From contig JBAXSI010000027.1 of assembly GCA_037130755.1 (NCBI GenBank), positions 1-41,985 on the forward strand: DNA of 41,985 nucleotides, written 5' to 3'. A program made the position numbers and the translations under genes. Of this stretch, positions 1-7,616 are shown one piece after another. The notes under the pieces are model-generated. The model searched no databases, was not told the DNA's origin, and saw nothing but the letters and a program-made list of their open reading frames with translations. The number at the start of each line of letters is the position of its first letter. Position 1 is the stretch's first letter. This DNA is from UBA10649 sp037130755. GTDB taxonomy: Bacteria > Actinomycetota > Actinomycetes > S36-B12.

Positions 1-1212
1 CTGGAGTTCCACCACTCCCCGCACAAGAAGGCGGGCAACGGCAAGCCCGGCCAGGGCGACCACCGCAATGGGGCCGAGGCAGCCGACATCGTCCTGCGCG
101 TTCCGAGCGGCACCGTCGTGACCGATCCTCACGGCAACGTCCTCGCCGACCTCGTCGGCGCCGGGGCGACGTACATCATCGCCCGCGGCGGCCGGGGCGG
201 ACTCGGCAATGCCGCGCTCGCCTCGCCCCGACGAAAGGCGCCCGGCTTCGCGCTGCTGGGTGAGCCCGGTCAACAACGCGACGTCGTCCTCGAGCTCAAG
301 ACCGTCGCGGACGTTGCCCTGGTCGGCTTCCCGAGCGCCGGCAAGTCCAGCGTCATCGCCGCCATGTCCGCCGCGCGGCCCAAGATCGCCGACTACCCCT
401 TCACCACGCTCGTCCCGAACCTCGGCGTGGTCACGGCCGGCGAGGTCGTCTACACCGTCGCGGACGTCCCCGGCCTGATTCCAGGGGCCAGCCAGGGCAA
501 GGGCCTGGGCCTGGAGTTCCTGCGCCACGTGGAGCGCTGCAGTGTCCTGGTGCATGTCCTGGACTGCGCCACAATGGACCCGGGCCGCGACCCTCTGGAC
601 GATCTCGACGCGATCGAGAACGAGCTGGCGCTGTACGGCGGACTGCAGGACCGCCCCCGCCTCGTGGCCCTCAACAAGATCGACGTGCCCGACGCCCGCG
701 TCCTGGCCGAGATGGTCAAGCCGATCCTCGAGGAGCGCGGCTACCGCGTGTTCGAGATCTCCGCAGCCACCCACGAGGGCCTGCGGCCGCTGTCGTTCGC
801 CATGGCCGAACTGGTGCTGGCAGCGCGCGCCGCGGCCATGCCCGACGAGAACGTCCGCGTGGTCGTGCGGCCCAAGGCCGTCGACGACGCCGGCTACACC
901 GTCACCGCCGAGGCCGACGGCTATCGCGTGCGCGGCGGCCAGCCCGAGCGCTGGGTCCGCCAGACGGACTTCAGCAACGACGAGGCGGTCGGCTACCTCG
1001 CCGATCGCTTGGCGCGCCTGGGAGTCGAGGATCAACTCATCGCGCTCGGGGCCGTGTCGGGCTCGACCGTGATGATCGGCAGTGACGAGGATGCCGTGGT
1101 GTTCGACTGGTACCCGACGATCCTCGCCGGCGAGGCGCCCCACGCAGGCCCGCGCGGCACCGATGTCCGTCTGGAGGCACGCCTCGACGAGATCGGGGGT
1201 GATGTCGGGTGA
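1..1212 (+). CDS. obg: GTPase Obg, 5' end cut off by the window
   Basis: Obg is a GTPase that binds the large ribosomal subunit and links its assembly to growth and stress. The frame is open from base 1, so the start lies upstream; about 50 N-terminal residues of the glycine-rich Obg fold appear to be missing. The 403 visible residues begin at LEFHHSPHKKAG, which belongs to the Obg N-terminal domain. The G domain follows: G1 GFPSAGKSS (visible residues 109-117), G2 in YPFTT, G3 DVPGLI, G4 NKID and G5 ISA. The last 100 or so residues fit the C-terminal OCT domain found in actinobacterial and Bacillus Obg. The stop overlaps the proB start by 4 bases (GTGA), so the two are probably translationally coupled. 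Ribosomal genes rplU-rpmA commonly precede obg, but that is outside the window. Confidence 0.97.
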   Translation: MEFHHSPHKKAGNGKPGQGDHRNGAEAADIVLRVPSGTVVTDPHGNVLADLVGAGATYIIARGGRGGLGNAALASPRRKAPGFALLGEPGQQRDVVLELKTVADVALVGFPSAGKSSVIAAMSAARPKIADYPFTTLVPNLGVVTAGEVVYTVADVPGLIPGASQGKGLGLEFLRHVERCSVLVHVLDCATMDPGRDPLDDLDAIENELALYGGLQDRPRLVALNKIDVPDARVLAEMVKPILEERGYRVFEISAATHEGLRPLSFAMAELVLAARAAAMPDENVRVVVRPKAVDDAGYTVTAEADGYRVRGGQPERWVRQTDFSNDEAVGYLADRLARLGVEDQLIALGAVSGSTVMIGSDEDAVVFDWYPTILAGEAPHAGPRGTDVRLEARLDEIGGDVG

Positions 1213-2336
1213 CCCACCAGGTGCGCGAGGCCATCGCCAACGCGAGCCGCATGGTCATCAAGATCGGATCGTCGTCGCTGACCCGTCCGGGGGGCGGCCT
1301 TGATGTCGATCGCATCGAGTCGCTCGTGTCCCAGATCGCCGAGCGCCGCACGTCGGGCCACCAGGTGGTGCTCGTGTCGAGCGGGGCAATCGCCACCGGC
1401 TTCCCGACGCTGGGCCTCAAGCGCCGGCCGCGCGACCTGGCCACGCAGCAGGCCGCGGCCTCCGTCGGTCAGGGCATGCTCATCGCGCAGTACTCGATCG
1501 CGTTCGCCAAGCACGGCCTCACGGTCGGCCAGGTGCTCGTCACAGCCGAGGACGTCATCCGCCGCAGCCAGTACCGCAACGCGCAGCGCACGCTGTTCCG
1601 GCTGCTCGACCTCGGCGTCGTGCCCATCGTCAACGAGAACGACACCGTCGCCACCGACGAGATCCGGTTCGGCGACAACGATCGGCTCGCCGCGCTGGTC
1701 GCGCACGTCGTGCAGGCTGATGCACTCATGCTGCTCTCGGATGTGGCGGGACTGTACGACGGGCCCCCGAACCGGGAGGGCGCGCGACTGATCACGGACG
1801 TCCGCGGTCCGGCCGACCTGGTCGACGTGCGGGTCGGCGGCTCCGGTGGGGCGGGCGTCGGACTAGGCGGGATGACCACGAAGGTCGAGGCGGCGAGCAT
1901 CGCGACTGCTGCTGGGATCCCCGTCCTGCTCGGCTCGGCCGCCGATATGGCACGTGCTATGTCGACCGCCGATGTGGGCACGGTGTTCCATCCCACGGGT
2001 GACCGCACGTCGACGCGGCTGCTCTGGCTGGCGCACGCGACCACCGCCCGAGGACGCCTCCACCTGGACCCGGGAGCCGTAGCCGCGGTGATCCAGCGGC
2101 GGATGTCGCTGCTTCCGGCGGGCATCACGTCGGTCGAGGGAAATTTTGTAGCCGGTGATCCAGTGGACCTCTTGGACGAAAAGGGCCACATCGTTGCCCG
2201 AGGTTTGGTCAACTTTGACGCACAGGAGTTGCCGAGCCTGCTCGGCCGCTCCACACGCGAACTGGCACGAGAGCTCGGACCGGCGTATGAGCGCGAAGTC
2301 GTCCACCGGGACGCCTTGGTAGTTCTGACGATCTGA
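1209..2336 (+). CDS. proB: Glutamate 5-kinase with PUA domain
   Basis: Catalyses ATP-dependent phosphorylation of glutamate to gamma-glutamyl phosphate, the first and usually proline-inhibited step of proline synthesis. The protein has 375 residues, the normal length for the two-domain form. An amino-acid-kinase domain fills roughly residues 1-270, with KIGSSSLT near the N-terminus, VLVSSGAIATG, and NENDTVATDEIRFGDND in the substrate/nucleotide region. A PUA domain follows from about residue 282 (GRLHLDPGAV) to the end. The GTG start overlaps the obg stop. The partner enzyme ProA lies one gene downstream, separated by an unknown 135-aa gene. Confidence 0.97.
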   Translation: MTHQVREAIANASRMVIKIGSSSLTRPGGGLDVDRIESLVSQIAERRTSGHQVVLVSSGAIATGFPTLGLKRRPRDLATQQAAASVGQGMLIAQYSIAFAKHGLTVGQVLVTAEDVIRRSQYRNAQRTLFRLLDLGVVPIVNENDTVATDEIRFGDNDRLAALVAHVVQADALMLLSDVAGLYDGPPNREGARLITDVRGPADLVDVRVGGSGGAGVGLGGMTTKVEAASIATAAGIPVLLGSAADMARAMSTADVGTVFHPTGDRTSTRLLWLAHATTARGRLHLDPGAVAAVIQRRMSLLPAGITSVEGNFVAGDPVDLLDEKGHIVARGLVNFDAQELPSLLGRSTRELARELGPAYEREVVHRDALVVLTI

Positions 2337-2368
2337 GCCCTCGGCCGACCACAGGTCAAGGGGACCCG

Positions 2369-2776
2369 ATGGACGCAGCAGAGCCCTTGCGGCTTAGCTC
2401 CGTCGTGGACGATGCCCCCGGCGAGACGGTCCCGCGGTCGATGTGGCACATCACGTTGACCGTTGCCGGGCAGACGGTTCCCGAGCAGGTCATCAAGTCG
2501 GCGCTCGAGCGGCTGAGCGAGGAGCACCCGTTCCTGCTGTCGGGACGGTACGCGGCCGACCGCGCCGAGGTCCGGTACTGGGAGGAGGCCGTCGACGTGG
2601 CCACTGCCCTTCGGATGGCCGTTCTCCTGTGGGACGAGCACACCGTGACGGCCCAGCTGCCGATGTGGCGCGTGGTCGGAGTGGAGTGCGTGGATCGCGA
2701 GACGTTCCACCGCCGCGGGCGCAACGTCCACGAGCAGCCGGGCCTGGTCGCGGCCGGCCGGGTCATCCCCTTCTGA
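2369..2776 (+). CDS. Unknown 135-aa protein between proB and proA
   Basis: I do not recognise a characterised family. The frame is supported by an ATG preceded by AAGGGG about 8 bases upstream, by codon use like its neighbours, and by its tight fit between proB (32-base gap) and proA (63-base gap). The 135-aa product has no signal peptide or membrane segment and looks like a soluble alpha/beta protein. Notable stretches are PRSMWHITLTVAGQTVPEQV, LERLSEEHPFLLSGRYAADR, VRYWEEAVDVATALRMAVLLW and WRVVGVECVDRETFHRRG. I recall small uncharacterised genes at this position in other actinobacteria, but cannot verify that here. A role linked to proline synthesis is inferred from position only. Confidence 0.8.
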   Translation: MDAAEPLRLSSVVDDAPGETVPRSMWHITLTVAGQTVPEQVIKSALERLSEEHPFLLSGRYAADRAEVRYWEEAVDVATALRMAVLLWDEHTVTAQLPMWRVVGVECVDRETFHRRGRNVHEQPGLVAAGRVIPF

Positions 2777-2827
2777 GCCGAGTTGCCTCGCCGCACCCAT
2801 CGGGAGGGGGGCAGGGTTGGGGCCGCG

Positions 2828-2833
2828 TAGGGT
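2828..2833 (+). promoter_or_regulatory. Candidate -10 box of proA (leaderless arrangement)
   Basis: TAGGGT fits the actinobacterial TANNNT -10 pattern and is followed by exactly 6 bases (TTGCGC) before the proA ATG. Transcription from it would begin at or next to the start codon. No convincing -35 box is visible. Confidence 0.5.
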
Positions 2834-2839
2834 TTGCGC

Positions 2840-4111
2840 ATGACCGATGAGCGCGAGGCAGTCCTCGCCACGGCACGCGCGGCGCGCGAAGCGGCGGTCG
2901 CACTTCGCCAGCTGACCCGCAACGACAAGGACCGTGCCCTCCTTGCCATCGCCGACGCTCTCGATGCCAACGTGGCCGACATCGTCGTGGCGAACACGGT
3001 CGACGTCGACAGGGCCAACGCGGCAGGCACGTCGGCCGCCCTCGTGGACCGACTGACCCTGACCGAGTCGCGTATCCGTGCGATCGCTGAGGCGCTGCGC
3101 GAGGTGGCCGCCCTCCCGGACCCGATCGGCGAGGTGGTGCGCGGCTACACGCTTCCCAACGGTCTTCAGGTCCGGCAGGTGCGCGTGCCGCTCGGCGTCG
3201 TCGGAATGATCTACGAGGCCCGCCCGAATGTCACCGTCGACGCGGCCGGTCTGTGCCTGAAGAGCGGGAACGCTGCGCTCCTGCGCGGTTCGTCCTCGGC
3301 AGCGAGCAGCAATGCGGCGCTCACGAAGGTCATGCGCGCGGCGCTCGTCGAGCAGGGGCTGCCGGCCGACGCGATTCAGATGGTCCCCGGCGACAGCCAC
3401 GAGTCCGTCAAGCACCTGATGACCGCACGTGGCCTGGTCGACGTCCTGATCCCGCGCGGCGGGGAGTCGCTCATCCGAAGCGTCGTCGACAACTCGACCG
3501 TGCCGGTGATCGAGACGGGTGTCGGCAACTGCCATGTGTACGTCGACAAGGACGCCGACATCGACAAGGCCGTCGCGATCCTGCTGAACAGCAAGGCCCA
3601 GCGCGTCAGCGTGTGCAACGCGGCCGAGACCGTTCTCGTCCACCGCGACATCGCGGACGCGTTCCTTCCGCGCGCCCTGGAGGCGCTGCGCGACGCCGGC
3701 GTCACGATCCACGGTGACTCGCGGTTCGCGCTCCACGCGACCGGTTCAGGTGTCGGGTTCGTCGACGTGACCGATGACGACTGGGCGGCCGAGTACTACT
3801 CGCTCGACATCGCCGCCGGCATCGTCGACAGCATCGACGAGGCCCTGGCCCACATCCGCCGCTGGTCGTCCGGGCACACCGAGGCGATCGTCACCGACAG
3901 CCACAGCGCCGCCCAGCACTTCATCGCCGGGGTCGACTCGGCAGCCGTGATGGTGAACGCCTCGACCAGATTCACCGATGGCGGCGAGTTCGGATTCGGT
4001 GCCGAGATCGGGATCTCCACGCAGAAACTGCACGCCCGCGGCCCCATGGGACTGGCCGAACTGACCACGACCACCTACATCGTGACCGGCGACGGGCACG
4101 TCCGCGCCTGA
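2840..4111 (+). CDS. proA: Glutamate-5-semialdehyde dehydrogenase (gamma-glutamyl phosphate reductase)
   Basis: NADPH-dependent reduction of gamma-glutamyl phosphate to glutamate semialdehyde, the second step of proline synthesis. The 423-residue product is of normal family length and reads as an aldehyde-dehydrogenase-superfamily enzyme throughout. It shows MIYEARPNVTVDAAGLCLKS, RGGESLIRSVVDNS and the catalytic cysteine in SVCNAAET (about Cys259). The C-terminus contains TDGGEFGFGAEIGIST. I chose the ATG at 2840 over the in-frame TTG 6 bases earlier, because a TAGGGT box sits 6 bases before the ATG and ATG is the stronger codon. It follows proB and the unknown gene in the same direction, so it may be read both from the operon and from its own promoter. 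Confidence 0.97.
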   Translation: MTDEREAVLATARAAREAAVALRQLTRNDKDRALLAIADALDANVADIVVANTVDVDRANAAGTSAALVDRLTLTESRIRAIAEALREVAALPDPIGEVVRGYTLPNGLQVRQVRVPLGVVGMIYEARPNVTVDAAGLCLKSGNAALLRGSSSAASSNAALTKVMRAALVEQGLPADAIQMVPGDSHESVKHLMTARGLVDVLIPRGGESLIRSVVDNSTVPVIETGVGNCHVYVDKDADIDKAVAILLNSKAQRVSVCNAAETVLVHRDIADAFLPRALEALRDAGVTIHGDSRFALHATGSGVGFVDVTDDDWAAEYYSLDIAAGIVDSIDEALAHIRRWSSGHTEAIVTDSHSAAQHFIAGVDSAAVMVNASTRFTDGGEFGFGAEIGISTQKLHARGPMGLAELTTTTYIVTGDGHVRA

Positions 4112-4128
4112 AGCAGGACCGGGCGCAC

Positions 4129-4134
4129 TACAGT
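4129..4134 (+). promoter_or_regulatory. Candidate -10 box for the 48-aa membrane protein gene
   Basis: TACAGT matches TANNNT and lies 18 bases after the proA stop. Transcription would give a leader of about 30 bases that includes the strong ribosome binding site GGGAGGA at 4159-4165. No clear -35 box is seen. Confidence 0.4.
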
Positions 4135-4171
4135 TGCGCCACGAGCACGAGCGCTCCCGGGAGGAATTCAC

Positions 4172-4318
4172 ATGGGCGTCATCAGCACCGCGGCGGTCTT
4201 CGCCGAGGGCCTGGCCAATGAGGGCATCGGCACCCCGCCGTGGGTGTTCGGCGTCACGGCCTTCGTCGGCCTCACTGTCCTGCTCGTCATCACCTTGATG
4301 ATCAAGGTCGGCCGCTAG
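4172..4318 (+). CDS. 48-aa single-span membrane protein between proA and nadD
   Basis: A short gene that is easily missed. Its ATG is preceded by GGGAGGA at a spacing of 6 bases, one of the best ribosome binding sites in the window. The product starts MGVISTAAVFAEGLANEG, continues through GTPPWVFG, and has one hydrophobic span of about 20 residues (from VTAFVGLTVLL to VITLMI) followed by the basic end KVGR. This suggests an N-out, C-in or tail-anchored topology. I recall small membrane proteins of similar design (acidic N-terminus, one span, charged tail) next to nadD in other actinobacteria; this is from memory. The function is unknown. Confidence 0.75.
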   Translation: MGVISTAAVFAEGLANEGIGTPPWVFGVTAFVGLTVLLVITLMIKVGR

Positions 4319-4354
4319 GGCGCTGCGCCCGGCGGTCCTGAACCCGCACTCGTC

Positions 4355-4969
4355 GTGACCCACCTGCGCATCGGCGTCATGGGCGGGTCCTTCGACCCCG
4401 TTCACAACGGCCACCTCGTCGCCGCGTCCGAGGTGGCGCACCGCTTCGACCTCGACCGGGTGCTGTTCAGCCCCACCGGAATGGCGTGGCGCAAGGAGGC
4501 AGCGCACGCGGCCTCCGCGGAGATCCGCTACCTGATGACCGTCGTCGCGACCGCGGCCGATCCGCGCTTCGACGTGACGCGGGTCGACATCGACCGCCCG
4601 AGCCCCACCTACACCGTCGACACCCTCCGCGACCTGCGCGACCACTTCGCCCAGGACCACCCGGACGACACCGTCGAGTGGTTCTTCATCACGGGGGCGG
4701 ATGCGCTCGCCGACATTCTCGCGTGGCGTGACCCGGAACGGATCCTCGAGCAGGCGCATCTGATCGGTGTGACCCGCCCTGGCCATGTGCTCGCCGATCC
4801 CGGCCTGCCCGAGGGGGCCGCGACCCTGGTCGAGGTGCCCGCCCTGGCCATCTCGTCGACCGACGTGCGGGCTCGCGTCGGCAGGGGCGAGCCGATCCGC
4901 TATCTGGTCCCGACCGGGGTGGCCCACATGATCGTCAAGCACGGGCTGTACGCAGCGCCCACCGCGTAG
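4355..4969 (+). CDS. nadD: Nicotinate-nucleotide adenylyltransferase
   Basis: Transfers AMP from ATP to nicotinate mononucleotide, giving deamido-NAD in the NAD synthesis pathway. The 204-aa product is of normal length. It carries the nucleotidyltransferase signature GGSFDPVHNGHL near the N-terminus, the central FFITGADALADILAWRDPERI and the ATP-binding SSTDVRARVGRG near the C-terminus. The GTG start gives MTHLRIGVMGGSFDP, the expected N-terminus. It lies 36 bases after the small membrane protein gene and 12 bases before the LCP-like gene, within the nadD-LCP-rsfS-phosphatase order known from actinobacteria. Confidence 0.96.
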   Translation: MTHLRIGVMGGSFDPVHNGHLVAASEVAHRFDLDRVLFSPTGMAWRKEAAHAASAEIRYLMTVVATAADPRFDVTRVDIDRPSPTYTVDTLRDLRDHFAQDHPDDTVEWFFITGADALADILAWRDPERILEQAHLIGVTRPGHVLADPGLPEGAATLVEVPALAISSTDVRARVGRGEPIRYLVPTGVAHMIVKHGLYAAPTA

Positions 4970-4981
4970 TCGGGCGTCCCG

Positions 4982-6094
4982 ATGAGCGAGCGTCACGAGC
5001 ATGGCTTCCCCTGGCGCGTCACCGCGCTGGTGGTGGCGATCGTCATCCTGGCCACGGCCGTCGCCGGCGTGATCCTCTCGCGCAACGAGGTGCAGAGGGC
5101 CGCGCCGGAGGATGCCTCGATCTTCACTCCGGCTCCTGACCTTCTTCCCGTCGAGAAGCAGCGCCAGGTGACGCTGCTGATCCAGATCCGTGACAAGGGC
5201 AAGGACGTGGCGAGCAACGTCCTCATCGGCGCGGGTGGGGACCTCGGCTTCGTGTCGGAGCTGGTGCTGCCGCGCAACCTGCTGCTGCCGACGTCACCAC
5301 CAGTGCAGCTGAAGGACGTCGACGGGCCGCGCGGCCCGGTCAGCGCGCAGGGTCCTCTCCAGGTGCTCCTCAACGTGCAGATCGACGCGACGATCGAGCT
5401 GGATCGGTTGGCCTGGGTGGGCCTGATCGACTCGACCGGAGCGCTCGAGGATCCGCAGCAGGGGGAGTCGACCGGTTCCTTCCCCCTGGTGGTCAGCAAG
5501 GTCCTCGCCAAGCTGCCCAAGGACGAGGGGACGCTGGGCCAGCTGCTCACCAGCCTCGGGTCGATGGCGCCCACGACCGTGACCAACGAGGACGCGAGCC
5601 ATCTCCTGGCGGTGATCGGCGAGGCCCTGCGCACCCTGCCGGTCCGGCAGGAGGCGCTCCCGGTGACCTTCATCCGGGGAGGCGCATCTCCCGTCGCGAC
5701 GGCGAAGCAGCCCGAGGCCGGCCGCCTTGTCGCCGAACTGTTCCCCAAGGCACCCCTGAAGCCTGGGCACAGCGGGCTACCGCGCCTGGTGATCGAGCGA
5801 GCCGGGGCGAGCCTCGGGTCAGTGATCAAGGCTCAGCAGGCCCTGGCGCGCGCTGGTTTCGGCGTGCTCACGGGTCAGGAGGCCGGGGCCCTCGGTGCAA
5901 CGCCCGCCCCGGCTCCGTCGGGCACCACGAGAACGGTGGTGTACGTGCCCGTCGACACCCCAGCGGCCCGTGGCCTCGGCCGGGATGCGGCTGCCGCGCT
6001 GGGGCTTCCGGTGTCCGTAGTCGTGGTCGATCCGTCGCCTGCTGCTGCGGTGGATGTGCGGGTCGCCCTCGGCAGTGACGTCGCGCCGGTATGA
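4982..6094 (+). CDS. Degenerate LCP-like membrane protein with LytR C-terminal-type domain
   Basis: The 370-aa product has a short cytoplasmic N-terminus, one membrane span (about residues 13-33, VTALVVAIVILATAVAGVIL) and a large extracytoplasmic part. Residues about 61-250 resemble a LytR-CpsA-Psr (LCP) domain in layout: VTLLIQIRDKGKDVASNVLI followed by a LVLPRNLLLP strand. In active LCP enzymes the latter is normally a PRD motif; here Asn stands in place of the Asp, and the preceding (S/A)DT-type segment is absent. Residues about 265-370 fit a LytR_C domain: LVIERAGASLGSVIKAQQAL, TRTVVYVPVD and a final VDVRVALGSD. LCP proteins attach glycopolymers to peptidoglycan. This copy is probably not a competent transferase, so a binding or scaffolding role is more likely (inference). 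The gene between nadD and rsfS in other actinobacteria is often an LCP protein. Confidence 0.7.
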   Translation: MSERHEHGFPWRVTALVVAIVILATAVAGVILSRNEVQRAAPEDASIFTPAPDLLPVEKQRQVTLLIQIRDKGKDVASNVLIGAGGDLGFVSELVLPRNLLLPTSPPVQLKDVDGPRGPVSAQGPLQVLLNVQIDATIELDRLAWVGLIDSTGALEDPQQGESTGSFPLVVSKVLAKLPKDEGTLGQLLTSLGSMAPTTVTNEDASHLLAVIGEALRTLPVRQEALPVTFIRGGASPVATAKQPEAGRLVAELFPKAPLKPGHSGLPRLVIERAGASLGSVIKAQQALARAGFGVLTGQEAGALGATPAPAPSGTTRTVVYVPVDTPAARGLGRDAAAALGLPVSVVVVDPSPAAAVDVRVALGSDVAPV

Positions 6095-6144
6095 GAAGGT
6101 TGGGCGGCCGCTGACCGCGGCAACCGCCGAAGCAGGGAGCTCTC

Positions 6145-6546
6145 TTGACCGCCAGTCCCGACGCCGTAGCCCTTGCCGTCGCCGCCGCCGAGGCGGCCTC
6201 CGACAAGCTGGCCGAGGACATCGTGGCGATCGACGTCAGCGAGAAGCTGGTCATCACGGACGTGTTCGTGCTGTGCTCGGCCGCCAACGAGCGACAGGTC
6301 AAGGCGGTCGTCGACGCGATCGAGGAGCGCCTGCACGGCATGGGCGCCAAGCCCCTGCGTCGCGAGGGCGAGTCCGAGGGCCACTGGGTCCTGCTGGACT
6401 TCGGCGACATCGTCATCCACGTCCAGCTCGCCGAGGAGCGCATCCACTACGCGATCGAGCGCCTGTGGAAGGACTGCCCCTTCATCGCGCTGCCGGAGGC
6501 CGTCAACCAGGGCCGGCGGCGAGTCGAGGTCCGGGACGGTCAGTGA
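6145..6546 (+). CDS. rsfS: Ribosomal silencing factor RsfS
   Basis: RsfS binds ribosomal protein uL14 on the 50S subunit and blocks subunit joining when nutrients are short. The 133-aa product shows the family core: DKLAEDIVAIDVSEKLVITD, FVLCSAANERQVKAVVDAIE, GHWVLLDFGDIVIHVQ and ERIHYAIERLWKDCP. The start is a TTG preceded by GGGAG at a suitable distance; no better in-frame ATG or GTG occurs nearby. The stop overlaps the GTG of the phosphatase gene (GTGA), so the two are probably co-translated. Confidence 0.95.
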   Translation: MTASPDAVALAVAAAEAASDKLAEDIVAIDVSEKLVITDVFVLCSAANERQVKAVVDAIEERLHGMGAKPLRREGESEGHWVLLDFGDIVIHVQLAEERIHYAIERLWKDCPFIALPEAVNQGRRRVEVRDGQ

Positions 6547-7235
6547 CCGATCGAGGCCAAGGGGTGGCTGCCTGGGGCCAGCGCCATTCGTCCGCGCGTC
6601 GGCTGATCTTCTGGCGGCATGGACGGACCACCTGGAATGCCGAGCAGCGCTTCCAGGGCCAGACCGACATCCCCTTGGACGAGACGGGCGTGGCCCAGGC
6701 CGTTCGCGCCGCCAAGGCCCTCGCGAAGCTGCAGCCCTCGCGCATCGTGTCCTCCGACCTGTCGCGAGCGCGCCTGACGGCCGACGAGCTGGCCGCTCTC
6801 ACCGGCCTCCCGGTGCATCCGGACCCCGGCCTGCGCGAGACGTTCGCCGGGGAGTGGGAGGGGTTGACGCGGCCCGAGCTGGAGGAACGGTTCGGAGAGC
6901 AGTTGTCGCAGTGGGCAGCCGGCGCCGACGTGCGTCCGGGCGGCGGTGAGACCCGCGTCGAGGTCGCGCAGCGCGTGGTGGCCGCGGTGGATCGGGCGCT
7001 GGAGCACGTCGGCGCCGGCGAGACACTGGTGGTCGCAACCCATGGCGGTTCGGCACGTGCGGCCATCGGGGCGTTCCTCGGGCTGCCGCCGGAGCATTGG
7101 GCCGCTCTCGGGGTCCTGACCAACTGCGCCTGGTCGGTCCTGCAGGAGAACATGACCGGATTCGGCCCGGCTTGGCGACTGCAGGAGTACAACGCCGGGT
7201 CGCTTCCGGTCCCTGCCCTCGCGGACGACCGCTGA
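6543..7235 (+). CDS. Histidine phosphatase (phosphoglycerate-mutase-like), possible GpgP
   Basis: A 230-aa member of the histidine phosphatase superfamily. It has the catalytic RHG motif in LIFWRHGRTTWN (about residues 21-32), FQGQTDIPLDETG, the second-site SSDLSRARLTADEL, and the second catalytic histidine in VVATHGGSARA. In Mycobacterium tuberculosis the gene next to rsfS (Rv2419c, GpgP) is a glucosyl-3-phosphoglycerate phosphatase. The same order here makes that substrate a reasonable guess, but sequence alone does not fix it. The GTG start overlaps the rsfS stop by 4 bases. Confidence 0.92.
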   Translation: MTDRGQGVAAWGQRHSSARRLIFWRHGRTTWNAEQRFQGQTDIPLDETGVAQAVRAAKALAKLQPSRIVSSDLSRARLTADELAALTGLPVHPDPGLRETFAGEWEGLTRPELEERFGEQLSQWAAGADVRPGGGETRVEVAQRVVAAVDRALEHVGAGETLVVATHGGSARAAIGAFLGLPPEHWAALGVLTNCAWSVLQENMTGFGPAWRLQEYNAGSLPVPALADDR

Positions 7236-7246
7236 CACCGGCCTTG

Positions 7247-7252
7247 TATAGT
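7247..7252 (+). promoter_or_regulatory. Candidate -10 box of tRNA-Ala
   Basis: TATAGT is close to the TATAAT consensus, lies 12 bases after the phosphatase stop, and ends 14 bases before the mature tRNA 5' end. No convincing -35 hexamer is seen. Confidence 0.55.
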
Positions 7253-7266
7253 TCTGCTTCCCGCAA

Positions 7267-7339
7267 GGGGCTGTAGCGCAGCTGGTAGCGCACCTCCATG
7301 GCATGGAGGGGGTCAGGGGTTCGAATCCCCTCAGCTCCA
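7267..7339 (+). tRNA. tRNA-Ala (anticodon GGC)
   Basis: The 73 bases fold as a complete cloverleaf. The acceptor stem GGGGCTG pairs with CAGCTCC (one G-U pair), the D stem is GCGC/GCGC, and the anticodon stem CCTCC/GGAGG encloses the loop ATGGCAT with anticodon GGC. The T arm is AGGGG-TTCGAAT-CCCCT and the discriminator base is A. The CCA end is not encoded. It reads GCC and GCU codons. Confidence 0.97.
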
Positions 7340-7569
7340 CTCACATCGAAGCCTCAGCTCTCCCTTATCGGACGACCTGTCTTTGACCCCGCGTCCGGCT
7401 CAGGAACCCGACATTCTGCGCACAGGACCGCAGGACCGAGATCCTCTGGGTCTCCGACGTGCACACGCCCCAGACGGCGGTCTTCTCGCCGACCAGTCGA
7501 GCAACCGATACGGCCCTCGCCTCCGCCCGGCCGCCTCGGTGGACAGTGGACCGAGGAGAATGGCATCGT

Positions 7570-7589
7570 GTTCAGCGTCTGAGCTGAAC
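7570..7589. promoter_or_regulatory. Inverted repeat upstream of the SDR gene, possible operator
   Basis: GTTCAGC, 6 bases, then GCTGAAC: a perfect 7+7 inverted repeat that ends 27 bases before the SDR start codon. It has no T tract and would be a weak terminator, so an operator for a dimeric regulator is possible. The rest of 7340-7616 (277 bases between tRNA-Ala and the SDR gene) holds no convincing gene, promoter or tRNA-end duplication. Confidence 0.35.
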
Positions 7590-7616
7590 CGCCAATGACG
7601 TCGCAAGGAGTTGCGC

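Noticed and set aside
1469..3736. Very long open frame on the minus strand opposite proB and proA
   Set aside because: It lies opposite two certain genes, has low-complexity Arg/Asp/His-rich translation without recognisable domains, and is the usual by-product of high GC codon use.
7340..7616. Possible integration site or small gene after tRNA-Ala
   Set aside because: No copy of the tRNA 3' end, no integrase and no frame with a credible ribosome binding site and protein-like composition were seen.
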